DNA from: Elysia chlorotica
Lineage: Eukaryota > Mollusca > Gastropoda > Plakobranchidae
Direction of reading: 5' to 3'
DNA: 64,000 nucleotides
NCBI GenBank assembly: GCA_003991915.1
Contig: RQTK01000140.1
Coordinates: 595,279-659,278 of the forward strand
Shown: in pieces, positions 1 through 10,445 of the stretch
Layout of the letters: each line of letters opens with the position of its first letter
Position numbering within the stretch: position 1 is the first letter of the stretch
Made by a program: the position numbers and the translations under genes
The notes under the pieces: model-generated
What the model saw: only the letters and a program-made list of their open reading frames with translations
Database searches by the model: none
Told to the model about the DNA's origin: nothing

Positions 1-10
1 GTGCAGAAGA

Positions 11-13
11 AGT

Positions 14-44
<31 letters not shown>

Positions 45-67
45 GGAGGGAGAGAGAAAGAGAGAGA
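11..67. repeat. (GA)n microsatellite
   Basis: Purine-only run, mostly GA with GGGA interruptions, at the left edge of the window. No gene is visible between it and the first TYW2 exon apart from the duplicated exon remnant near 590. Confidence 0.9.
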
Positions 68-498
68 TTGTGTATGAATATTGTGTAACATGTAAATGTA
101 TTAATCGGTATCAGCAGCCAGGTCTCCCATTTTTATAAGTGTATCAAGATGGATAATGTTACTTTCCCCCCATTATTATCATTATTATTAAGTTACTTTC
201 CCTTTATAAACAAATAATCAGTCCAAGCCCCTTATGATATCTTCCTTGTTGGATTGTATGAGAAACAAGACTAAAGAGCACATTTAAAAAAAAATTAAAT
301 TCATTACATTGTCAAAGTATTTTTCTATGCCATGATACTGTTTAAAACATTTTTTGTGTGCATGGATTCCATTGAAGAGATCAATGAAACAAATAAATGT
401 CTGATGCAGGTCATAGCTGACAGGAAATTTGGAGATAAAGGCCAACAACGCTTTGGTTACATTTTTATCTTTCAATCTAATCTAAGATTGCTATGGCC

Positions 499-650
499 TG
501 TTCTTCATCTTTTACACACTGAATGTTGATGAAAAGGTTTGATGAATGGAATGTTTGAAGACTACAAACGTTATTTATTCTAAAAAAAACTACAGCCTTG
601 ATATCAACAAGTGTATGAAAGTTTTAATGCATACTTAAAATATTTTTTGG
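499..650 (+). pseudogene. Decayed duplicate of the TYW2 exon at 750 and its acceptor region
   Basis: About 150 bases resemble 651-790 at an offset of 152-161. They include the run AATGTTTGAAGACTACAAAC and an exon-like stretch at 591-622 matching the TACAGCTATGATATCACC start of the real exon. The acceptor is lost: an A-rich run replaces the CCTCCAACAG tract. It cannot be spliced as coding sequence. Confidence 0.7.
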
Positions 651-749
651 CTTGTTCTTCATCTTTTTTATACTAGCCTATAGCCATTCATGACAAAGTT
701 TGACTAATGAAATGTTTGAAGACTACAAACCTTATTTATCCTCCAACAG

Positions 750-3700
750 CTACAGCTATGATATCACCAAGTGTATGTTCAGTGCTGGAAATATTACAGA
801 AAAGCTCAGGATTGCCAGCTGGGATTGCTCTAGGGAAATAGTTGTAGACTTATATGCTGGTGAGCTTTCCTTTTTTATAAATGAAAACTTTGAGGATTCT
901 TCCATTCACGGAAAACAAGATTATTCTGTTACTCTTGGTGTTTTTAAAAATATACATTTTCTATAGAAGCCTTTTAATTTTACCTCACATTGTGTCACTT
1001 CCCTCAAGAAATCGGCCACTTCACCTTGGCATACATGGTGTGTGCTAAGTGTTTCAATTTTTAATGATTCTTCCATTCACAAAGAAAATTATTATCCTGT
1101 AACTCCTGTGTTTTTTTTTCAGAAATGTAGATAGAACCCTTTAAATTTTACTTCACGTGTATCCTTTCACTCCAGGAATCGGCTACTTCACCTTGCCGTA
1201 CCTTGTGCATGCCAAGGCTGCACATGTCCATGCTTGTGAGTGGAATCCGCACGCTGCGGCAGCCCTGAGACAAAACCTGAAGGACAATGGGGTCTCGGAC
1301 AGGTGCTCTGTCCATGAGGGAGACTGTCGCCAGGTGAGAGGCACATTTCTGATGATTTAGGGATTATAGATCTCAATTGAAAGAAAATAGTAGGTCAAAA
1401 GGTAACAGGGTACCATGTCTTGAAGAAATCTAGGTTAGAGAAACGGTCCTGATTAGTGGGAGATTTGAAATTTGAATAGGAAAAGCATGTAGGCCAAAAG
1501 TAGCATGCCTTTGAGATATTCCAGGTTAGAAACGGCCTTGAGACATAATAACCTGCAGGACAATAGGCTATCTGACCAGTGCTCGGTCCTTTAGGGAGAC
1601 TATTGATGGTTGAGAGAGACTGCAGTCTTGATAAATGGGAGATTCTAAATCATAATTTTTTCTCTCAGTAGGCCAAAAGGTAACATGTCTTTGACTGTTT
1701 GAGATATCTTGTTTGGAAACTCAGTACAGATGAGTGAGAGATTTTAGATCTTAAACAAGTGGAAAATTTGAAATCAGATTTAGAAAAAATAAGTAGGTCA
1801 AATGGTAATTATGTCCTTGAGATAGCTAGATCAGAGACACAGTTCTGATTAATGGCATATTTGAAATCTGAATTGAAAAGAAAAAAAAAGTAAGCCAAAA
1901 GATAGCGTGTCATTGAGTCATTAGAATGTTTTGAGACAAAACTGGCGGAAAAATGGGCTCTCGGAAAGGTGCTCAGTCCATGAGCGACGATTCTGTGAGG
2001 TGAGAGACTAGTAGGCTTAAAGGTAGCATGTCCTTAAGATATCGTGGTTACAGACTGGTCCTGATAAGTGGGAGATTTTGAGATGAGAATTGGAAAAAAA
2101 AGTAGCATGTTTTATTTTAGATATTTAGGTTAGAGACAATCCTGAGACAAAACCTGCTTGCCAATGAAGTCTCAAACCGGTGCTCTGTCTAGAAAGAGGA
2201 CTGTCACCAGGTGAGAATGTGTAATACTGATACTGTTAAGAGGGAGGTTTGAGATCTGAATTGGCGAAAAAAGTAGGCCAAAAGATCTATCCCTTTATCT
2301 TACTTTGTAATCACTCAAAAATAAAATTAATATTTGTACTTAAGGCATTTATCTTTAACTGCCGATTCCACTGTATATTAATCAGATATTTATTTTCAAT
2401 CCATTCTTATTTGTGTTTATTAGTATTACAAAATTCTATTCAACTGGAAGTAGGTTCCTGCAAAATTGTTTAAACCTTCAATGTCATTGTATTTTTGGCT
2501 TGTTCCCTAAATAGTATACTGAGTAAGGAATTTCAATGTATTTTCTACTTAAACTGGATCAGCTGGATCTCCCCCCTGTGGCGGATCGGGTCAATCTGGG
2601 TTTGATCCCCAGCTCTGAGGATGGATGGCCTACCGCAGTGCGGGTCTTGAGACATGGTGGAGGGATGCTCCACATACACTCGAACGTTGAGCATAGCCTC
2701 TCTACGGGTGACAGAGATGAATGTTCTGGAGGCAGCTATGGGGGTGATGAGGTATGTCGTTATCTTCCTTAGTTAGAAAACAATATGCGAGGTGACATAA
2801 AAAAAGGTTCCATAAACACTTTTTCGCTTTTGAGAAAATAGCAATAAAAAGTTTAAACTAAGTATTAAAGATTTATGACTAGACCAGTGGTCCTGCTCCT
2901 TTTATTTTATAAAAGGGATCCCAACCTCTACAGTTTTTGTTTTGACAATTCTTCTGCACAAATAGGACCTTACCATGTTGTTATCTCTAATTTCAACAAA
3001 ACTGCATTAAGAAAACTTGTTTATGCCACCTCATGAATAAACCATGGCATTATCTTCCTTATAAAATAACAAGCCATGTCGTAGTCTTCCTTATAAAATA
3101 ATAAGCCATGTCGTTATCTTCCTTATAAAATAATAAGCCATGTCGTTATCTTCCTTAAAAAACAATAAGCGATGTCATTATCTTCCTTAGAAAACAATTA
3201 GCCATTACAAAATTAGATCTAGCCGTTGACCGACATGTAGAATGAAAAAGGAAAAAAAAAAAAAATACAGTTTGCATGGTTAAGGTTTGAACCCACACAC
3301 ATCTTCAATAAATACACACTTGCCTTAGTAAGACAAGATCACGCTTGTTAATCACTGAGCCATCCACATTCTTGCTAATTAACTGTCTTGTTTTCTCTCT
3401 GAATGAGAAGAGAGAGAACCTCTTTACCCTGTTTTATTCCCCCAGGGCCTCTCTATAACATCTCCAACGTCCTATACGATGACAGGAGACAAAAAAAAAG
3501 CAAGACAGAGCAAGACGCCTTCTTTGAAAAATCTGGAACCCATGTAACTCATTTGTAAGGCTGTAACACAATTGTATTTTTCTACAGTAACAATGTACAG
3601 TATTAACTTATTTTGTTGTTGTTTTCAGAATGGTGTGTCTAGCTCAGTATTGGACTGTACCATCAAATTAAGTGGAAAAGAAAAGCTGCAACAAGCTTGC

Positions 3701-3865
3701 ACTCTGTGGTCATCCTACACGCAGAGTCGAATTCTCTCCCTTCTCCACACCATCAAGGGCAGTAACCAGTGGTCCGTGCGACCAGTCCATCTGGAAGTGG
3801 TCAAATCATACGCACCTCATATTGTTCATGTTGTTTTGGATTTAGAATGTCGAATTAGTGATTAA
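750..3865 (+). CDS. TYW2: TYW2/TRMT12, tRNA wybutosine-synthesizing protein 2 (C-terminal four exons)
   Basis: Transfers the 3-amino-3-carboxypropyl group of S-adenosylmethionine to the wyosine base at position 37 of tRNA-Phe (known for the family). Coding exons are 750-859, 1176-1333, 2563-2751 and 3629-3865. All junctions are AG/GT and keep one frame; the stop is TAA at 3863. About 230 C-terminal residues are present, so the N-terminal half and the start codon lie before the window. Visible landmarks are KCMFSAGN and the SAM-binding VDLYAGIGYFT split across the first junction, the HACEWNP acidic loop, DRVNLGLIPSSEDGW, MLHIHSNVE and the terminal VKSYAPH...VLDLEC block. The exon 1 donor (G|GTGAGC) and exon 2 acceptor complete the second glycine of the SAM motif. 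AATAAA signals follow near 4193 and 4243. Decayed copies of its exon ends lie in the surrounding introns. The acceptor of the first exon could instead be six bases downstream, at 755. Confidence 0.93.
895..1060 (+). pseudogene. Decayed duplicate of the TYW2 exon at 1176 and its acceptor
   Basis: The block repeats 1065-1215 at an offset of about 167. It carries TCTTCCATTCAC at its left and an exon-like stretch at 1009-1043 (AATCGGCCACTTCACCTTGG) that mirrors the start of the real exon at 1176. The acceptor CAG has become CAAG, so this copy looks unusable. Confidence 0.75.
1360..2290 (+). repeat. Degenerate tandem array of the TYW2 exon 3' end plus intron
   Basis: Three decayed copies of the end of exon 1176-1333 (CTGAGACAAAACCTG...GTGCTC...CAG/GTGAGA) occur at about 1527-1620, 1925-2010 and 2128-2218. 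They are separated by recurring intron blocks with GGGAGATTTGAAAT, AGTAGGCCAAAAG and GATATCTAGGTTAGAG. The copies at 1925 and 2128 still have a GTGAGA donor, and the last keeps CACCAG|GTGAGA. None has an intact frame or an acceptor. Confidence 0.8.
3042..3205. repeat. 32-bp minisatellite, five copies
   Basis: Five consecutive 32-base units beginning CCATGTCGTTATCTTCC, plus four bases of a sixth, in the last TYW2 intron. A related single unit follows the exon that ends at 2751 (TGTCGTTATCTTCCTTAG at 2755), so the array may have grown from the donor flank. Confidence 0.9.
3240..3375 (-). mobile_element. tRNA-derived SINE, minus strand
   Basis: On the minus strand an A-box-like TGGCTCAGTGATTAAC is followed about 50 bases later by a B-box GGTTCAAACC, then a T-rich tail. 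It sits in the last TYW2 intron, antisense to the gene. It belongs to a different family from the longer SINE repeated elsewhere in the window. Confidence 0.6.
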
Positions 3866-5000
3866 AAGAGAACTTTTATTCTATTCTGATGTTTTGTTTT
3901 ATGTTTCTTACTATTTCATTGTATTTGTCATTGTTTGTGTGTTGTTTCATCTTTTTTAGGCTTAAACCACCATTAGTTTATTCACAGCTATTATCAGTAA
4001 TATATTATACATGTATACCTGTGATTATATTTATTTAGTCGTTTTATTTGTCTAACACACCAACTTAACATCGCTATTCCCCAATTTCGCCCTTCTGGTT
4101 ATACAACTTAAACATAAATTTTCATGACCTAAAACCATAAATTAGTGCAGTAAGATACATGTACTGCCATACCAATTAACAAGATAAAGAGAAATAAATT
4201 TTAATATAGCATTCTTAATGTTTTTTTTTTTATTGATTTGAAATAAACCTCTCAATGCACTTTACATCAGGAAGCAATTTTAAGAAATGTTAAGTCAGTA
4301 AACTTTGTCTCTGTGTTTGATTTTGCAAGGAACGAGTGGAATATAAAACAAACCACAGGTATAGTTGTAATATAGCTGAGACCCAAAATATTTCTCTGGT
4401 TACCTATTGCTCTTAGGGTGGGCTCAATGTAGATAATTTCAGGCAGTGGTGATGGCGAGAGGAGGCTGGGATTTGATATCTCTCAACGCCTTCAGTCGCA
4501 CAAAGTGACGTATGTCTCCGAGGTTGTCAAGGAATCAATGAAGTCCATTTATGACTATGTGACCCCAAAGCAAAAAACAAGCCGGCGTGAGTGGGTATCA
4601 ACCTTGCAACCTTCTGATTAGAACCCATGCACTCTACTAGTCTACCCGTCTCATCCACCACTCCAGGGGCATCTGGGTTGTGTTTTTTTATGAGAAAAAG
4701 GAAGCATAAAGATGGACCCCACATTCCTGGTAGCAAAAAATGCCCCAGGGTCCATCCTTAAACCAACATTTTTTAACACTGGGCACCTGACTGATACGCA
4801 CATAATTATCGCCCACCTGAGAAGAACTAAAATGCTATTTCTAAAAAAGGAAAACAAGGCTAAGCAAATTTGGTTTAACATGTAATGATGTACTATGTAC
4901 TATATACGCTTATGTAGTTATAATGTAGTAAGTAGGCCCTAGTATAATAGAAGTACATGTATATTGTATAAGTCAGTAGGCCCTACAGTAGTGGTAGTAC
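3866..5000. other. TYW2 3' flank, no further gene seen
   Basis: AT-rich sequence with polyadenylation signals near 4193 and 4243. The stretch 4560-4660 read on the minus strand has a weak tRNA-like pair of boxes (TAGTAGAGTGCATGG, then GGTTGATACCC) and may be an old SINE head. Nothing else is recognisable. Confidence 0.5.
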
Positions 5001-5003
5001 AAT

Positions 5004-5004
<1 letters not shown>

Positions 5005-5070
<66 letters not shown>

Positions 5071-5078
5071 TAGTAGTG

Positions 5079-5145
<67 letters not shown>
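5005..5145. repeat. (TAG)n microsatellite
   Basis: About 47 TAG triplets with two TGG interruptions. The open serine frame across it is a by-product of the repeat. Confidence 0.97.
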
Positions 5146-5431
5146 AAATATAGAGTTTATTGTTAGAATTATATAAAAAAAAAGCCTTGTAACTCCTGAC
5201 GTAGAGCTTTTAAGTCACTATACAATGTATTATCAAAATAAAAATATTATCCCACACATCTCCCCCCCCCCCCTTTCCCATCCCCCTATTCTTCTCCCCT
5301 CAGCACCATCTTCATAAATCATACATCCCACATTGGCCCCTGCCCCTTCCCCTATAATCACCCTCTCTCCGCACACTCGCTCACAAGCGTTCGCCTCTCG
5401 CGCAGGACGCTATTACATCAAAAACACAACC

Positions 5432-5641
<210 letters not shown>

Positions 5642-5649
5642 TATAAAAA

Positions 5650-5860
5650 TGTATCCAAAAAGGAATCAAGAGCACAACACTTAAGAGTACATCTACTCAG
5701 TTGCTAAGGACCTAACAGTAGATTCACGTGCGCAAGAAATAGGAATAATATAATAATAAATAGAAGAATACGCACAACTTAGCAACTGAGGGACACAATA
5801 AATCAAACACAACTAGAAATTATAGAGAAAATACATGTAAACGTTTCGCCTTTTATGTAG
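5650..5860 (-). repeat. Dispersed about 200-bp repeat with a 13-bp stem-loop, related to 50500-50700
   Basis: Minus-strand order is GGCGAAACGTTTACATG, then CTCAGTTGCTAAG, then CTTAGCAACTGAG, ending in TTGTGCTCTT. The two 13-base blocks (5696-5708 and 5778-5790) are perfect inverted complements. A clear relative lies at 50500-50700. The family is not recognised. Confidence 0.65.
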
Positions 5861-6042
5861 TTGTTGTTGTTGAAGATGAACATTTAGTTATTGGTGCTTT
5901 GAAGTAGAGGTAATAAATAGTATTGTTTATCGCTACTGTTTTACTTGTACATGAGATTTAGACCCAATTGTGTGTATTATTATGTAATGTATTACAACAT
6001 GACATGCAGTAAGTAAACGTATAATGTATCACAATGTGTATA

Positions 6043-6179
<137 letters not shown>

Positions 6180-6181
6180 AT

Positions 6182-6621
6182 GACTACTCAGAGTCCACCT
6201 GGCGGCCGCCAGACAGACTCAGAGAGTATCTGTGGCGGCCGCCAGAAACACTCTATTTACGCGAAAAAGACTCTAATTTTTACTGTAGATCTAGCGGGGG
6301 CGTGGGTGACTGAATGCTAGATCTAAGTTAACAAAATTTTGGCGGAGTTGAGCTTTTCACGCATTCTGGATCGTCTAAATTGAGTTTCTTTTAGTTGCGA
6401 TGCATAATTATGGCCGTGAAAGCTTAAGACGTATGCACAACTTTAAAAAAAGATATTCTGTTATACATTTTCAGTTCTCTGGCTCAACAAAAAAGTCAGA
6501 GTCGGTTTCGCGTAGATAGAGTGTTCCTGGCGGCCGCCACAGATACCCGAGAGTGCTTTTGGCGGCCGCCAGACAGACTCCTGAGTTTGGCTGGCGGCCG
6601 CCAGGCGAACTCTGAGTAGCC
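6182..6621. repeat. Foldback with five CTGGCGGCCGCCAG-type palindromes
   Basis: Five 14-base self-complementary units centred on GCGGCCGC lie at 6199, 6232, 6527, 6559 and 6591, with a degenerate sixth at 6622. They sit in two inverted arms (6182-6283 and 6494-6621). The arms share CTACTCAGAGT at the outer end and ACACTCTAT.TACGCGAAA at the inner end. The right arm has one extra unit. The loop (6284-6493) shows no ORF. Confidence 0.9.
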
Positions 6622-6731
6622 CTGGCGGGCTGGTCAGGGTGGCGTGCTACACGGGGTGATAAGAGCAGGGACTGTCAAGGAAATCTCCCACGTTATCAAA
6701 TTTGTCACTGGGCAACCCCAAAGACCTTATA

Positions 6732-7841
6732 GTACATGCATCTAAATAGGTGAAACATTAAAAATTTGTTCTAAAGTTTCATTTTTACCCTTTTTTTTGA
6801 AAATTATAAAAAAAAAAGATTCAGAATTGTATGTAGACCTATTCTGTTTCGAAATTAATCGCCCAGAAGCTACATTAGATAAATTTGGATATCCATACTA
6901 AGGAGGTCTCCAATTTTATTTCAAAGATCTCTAGATCTAGCCTAGAATCTAGCTATACATATAAAATATTTATGATCTAGAGATCTAAATGATCAACTTC
7001 GGTTAAAAGCATCCTCTGTTTTATATTCCATCTTGTGATGTTTATATCTTGATTGCAATAATAATAAATTAATAAAAACAAAGTAGACCAGGTTTAGACA
7101 GCTAGAGATATGATACAAGAATCTTGATGATCTAGTCTACATTCTAGAGACAATAATAATTTGGACCGATTGGTGTACTTTTCTGTCCATAATTATTGGA
7201 TCTCTCACTATTTGATTCTCAATGTTAGTGTGTAGATCATCTAGATCTAGATCTAGGCCTACATGCATTAGATCTAGATCTAGTCAATACACTGACAATC
7301 CTCGATTGGTGTGCATGATAATAGCTTGATTAGATTTAGTTCTAGATTACCTCTAGATCTAAATTATAAATGCTTTCCGTGAAAATCACTGATATTGTAA
7401 CAATAATTATACCTGAATCCGACAACTCGTATTTCCGCATCTTTCATCTTGACCCTCGACATCCGCAATGCTCGAGTTCGACTACCGACATGAAGTTACT
7501 TTTTTTAGGTCTAGGCCAAGTGACACCGACACACCCAGATTCACTGAACTGGGCGGTTATCTGGTAAACACTCGCATGCCCCTGAGGCTTCGGGTTAATT
7601 AAGAGGCTATCCTCACGACACTAAGAGCTAGATCTAGATCTAGTGACTATGCATAGACGCGAAGCGAATTATTGTAACTGCATAAGGACTAACAAGCTTG
7701 TTTACATTTGGCCTGGCTGTAGTGGTTCAATAGGTTGTCCCACAGGTTTATTACTGTGGGTTGCCCATAGATATAAATAACTTCCCCTAGATCGCTGACA
7801 AGAAATGGCGGCCCGCTTCCGGGCATATCAGCGCGCTAGCT
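6732..7841 (+). repeat. Left arm of a large inverted repeat
   Basis: About 1110 bases that recur as the reverse complement at 8607-9676, starting at GTACATGCATC and ending at CGCGCTAGCT. Small indels and substitutions separate the arms; by eye they are more than 90% identical. The arm holds many AGATCTAG motifs, a 65-codon frame at 7370 that is present in both arms, and the segment AGAAATGGCGGCCCGC at its inner end. It resembles a foldback or long-TIR DNA element, but no transposase is visible. Confidence 0.92.
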
Positions 7842-8422
7842 AAGGGGAGCCCCAACTCCTTCCAAGAGCCTGGCTTACACGTCATTAGTGCGCTCGGGCC
7901 TTGAATATGCGGCCCCCATCTGGGGTCCCTATAAAATTAAGGACACAAACAAAATCGAAGCCATTCAGAGGAAAGCGGCCAGGTGGGCTAAGTCGGCATA
8001 CTCGCCACATACCAGCGTCACCGGCCTACTACAGGATCTCGGGTGGTCAGGCCTTGGAGACAGGAGGATGATTCTACGACTAACACTGCTCTACAAAATC
8101 TACTTCCATCAAGTTGGCATTGAGCATACGGAGGTAGGCATCATCCCAAACCCGCGGCCATCGAGGAAAAACAGTTTCCAAATTTTGAGACCTCGATCAC
8201 GAAAATCACCCTACACAAATTCCCTCATACTGCGCACCATACCGGAGTGGAACAATCTACCCGACAGCACAATTATGGCCGGTTCTGCCTCCGACTTTAA
8301 GAACCGGTTCTCCGCAACCCAGCCGTGACGCACTTGCCCCGTTCCTGTGTTGGCCCTGATGGGCATTTAGGAACTACTTTTCGATCAGATTCAGGTGATG
8401 ATGACGATGACGATGATGATGG

Positions 8423-8459
<37 letters not shown>

Positions 8460-8460
8460 A
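7842..8460 (+). pseudogene. LINE reverse-transcriptase C-terminal fragment with GAT-repeat tail
   Basis: An open frame of about 160 codons from the left-arm boundary to TGA at 8326 reads like the end of a non-LTR retrotransposon polymerase: LAYTSLVRSGLEYAAPIW, IQRKAARW, LLQDLGW..L..RR and TIPEWNNLP. A run of GATGAT (8396-8457) follows, as expected for a LINE 3' tail. The catalytic core is missing, so the copy is 5'-truncated and inactive. It fills the loop between the two arms of the large inverted repeat. Confidence 0.85.
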
Positions 8461-8606
8461 AATCGCCATTTAAAAGTAAATAAAACACTCGAGAGAGCAT
8501 CGGCGTTCATATTTTCCTATTATTTATCTATCGCACTGGATTCGTAATCGGCAGTTCCTGCCCCCACTTTCTGCCCGCCCACCCTCTCCGACCCACAGAC
8601 ACTGGG

Positions 8607-9676
8607 AGCTAGCGCGCTGATATGCCCGGAAGCGGGCCGCCATTTCTTGTCAGCGGCGATCTAGGGGAAGTTATTTATATCTATGGGCAACCCACAGTAA
8701 TAAACCTGTGGGACAACCACTACAGCCAGGCCAAATGTAAACAAGCTTGTTAGTCCTTATGCAGTTACAATAATTCGCTTCGCGTCTATGCATAGTCACT
8801 AGATCTAGATCTAGCTCTTAGTGTCGTGAGGATAGCCTCTTAATTAACCCGAAGCCTCAGGGGCATGCGAGTGTTTACCAGATAACCGCCCAGTTCAGTG
8901 AATCTGGGTGTGTCGGTGTCACTTGGCCTAGACCTAAAAAAAGTAACTTCATGTCGGTAGTCGAACTCGAGCATTGCGGATGTCGAGGGTCAAGATGAAA
9001 GATGCGGAAATACGAGTTGTCGGATTCAGGTATAATTATTGTTACAATATCAGTGATTTTCATGGAAAGCATATAATCTAGATCTTGATTTAGAACTAAA
9101 TCTAATCAAGCTGCGCACCAATCGAGGAGTGTCAGTGTATACTAGATCTAGATCTAATGCACGTAGGCCTAGATCTAGATGATCTACTCACTAAATTTTA
9201 GAATCAAACAGTGAGAGATCCAATAATTATGGACAGAAAAGTACACCAATCGGTCCTAATTGTTATATAGATGTAGACTAGATCAATATTCTTGTATATA
9301 TAGGCCTATATCTCTAGCTTTCTACATCTGGTCTACTTTGTTTTTATTAATTTATTATTATTTCAATCAAGATATAAACATCAGATGAAGGAATATAAAA
9401 CAGTGGATGCTTTTAACCGAAGTTGATCATTTAGATCTCTAGATCATAAATATTTATAGCTAGATTCTAGGTCTAGATCTAGAGATCTTCGAAATAAAAT
9501 TGGAGACCTCCTTAGTATGGATATCCAAATTTATCTAATGTAGCTTCTTGGCGATTAATTTCGAAACAAAATAGGCATACAATTCTGAATATTTTTTTTT
9601 TATAATTTTCAAAAAAAGGGTAAAAATGAAACTTTAGAACAAATTTTTAATGTTTCACCTATTTAGATGCATGTAC
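8607..9676 (-). repeat. Right arm of the large inverted repeat
   Basis: About 1070 bases, reverse complement of 6732-7841. Between the LINE tail and this arm, 8461-8606 is unique sequence with no recognised feature. No matching target-site duplication is seen next to 6732 and 9676. Confidence 0.92.
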
Positions 9677-10445
9677 CTCATGAAAGAAAATGTGTATCTG
9701 ATTTTTTAAAAACATTTATCACAAATGAGTGGATCCTTTTTTGTATCAAATTTTATTTTAAAAAAAAAAGCTCATAAAAACACAACAAAAGGTAGGCCAA
9801 TTATTGTAATTGTAAAGTAATAATGAATTATTCATGCCCATACATCCAATAAAATTTTTATTTTCATATTTGTAGAACAGTTTCCATGAAATAGATGGGG
9901 CACAAGTACACTGATAATCTTAATCTGTTCACATGGCATGACTTCAGGCCTATTCCTCGTGTGTGCACTATTTTGGGGAATTTTCAAAAATTTATCAAAG
10001 GTAAAAACTTTGATTTTTTATTATCTGGAAATGAAAATAATAGGTACACAATTTAATACAACTATAGGTGCTAGTACATCAATGCGCTCAACACATTTGG
10101 GGATGAGAGACGGTAAACATACATGAAACAACATGCTTACATTGATCTGAATTGAAAGTCTAAAGCAATTAAATGTAACAAAAAATTTGCTGAGGTGTAG
10201 GATTTCCAAGATGATTGCGCGTTTTAAATTAACCCTTTTGGGTGTTAAGAATGTCCTGTGTAGTAAAATACATTTTGAAGTTTTTATTTTAAAAGTTTTA
10301 CGCATCTGTAAGTTCTACATAATTAAAATTCTACTCTTTGACCTCATGTAATTTTTTATTGGTATGTCAACCAGGACGCTGGCTGTGAGGGTATTGTGAC
10401 CCAGGTCGATCCAGACCCACCTTGTGGATGTGAGGGGTTCTAAGG

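Noticed and set aside
3042..3205. CRISPR-like array
   Set aside because: Units are contiguous 32-base repeats without unique spacers, in a eukaryotic intron.
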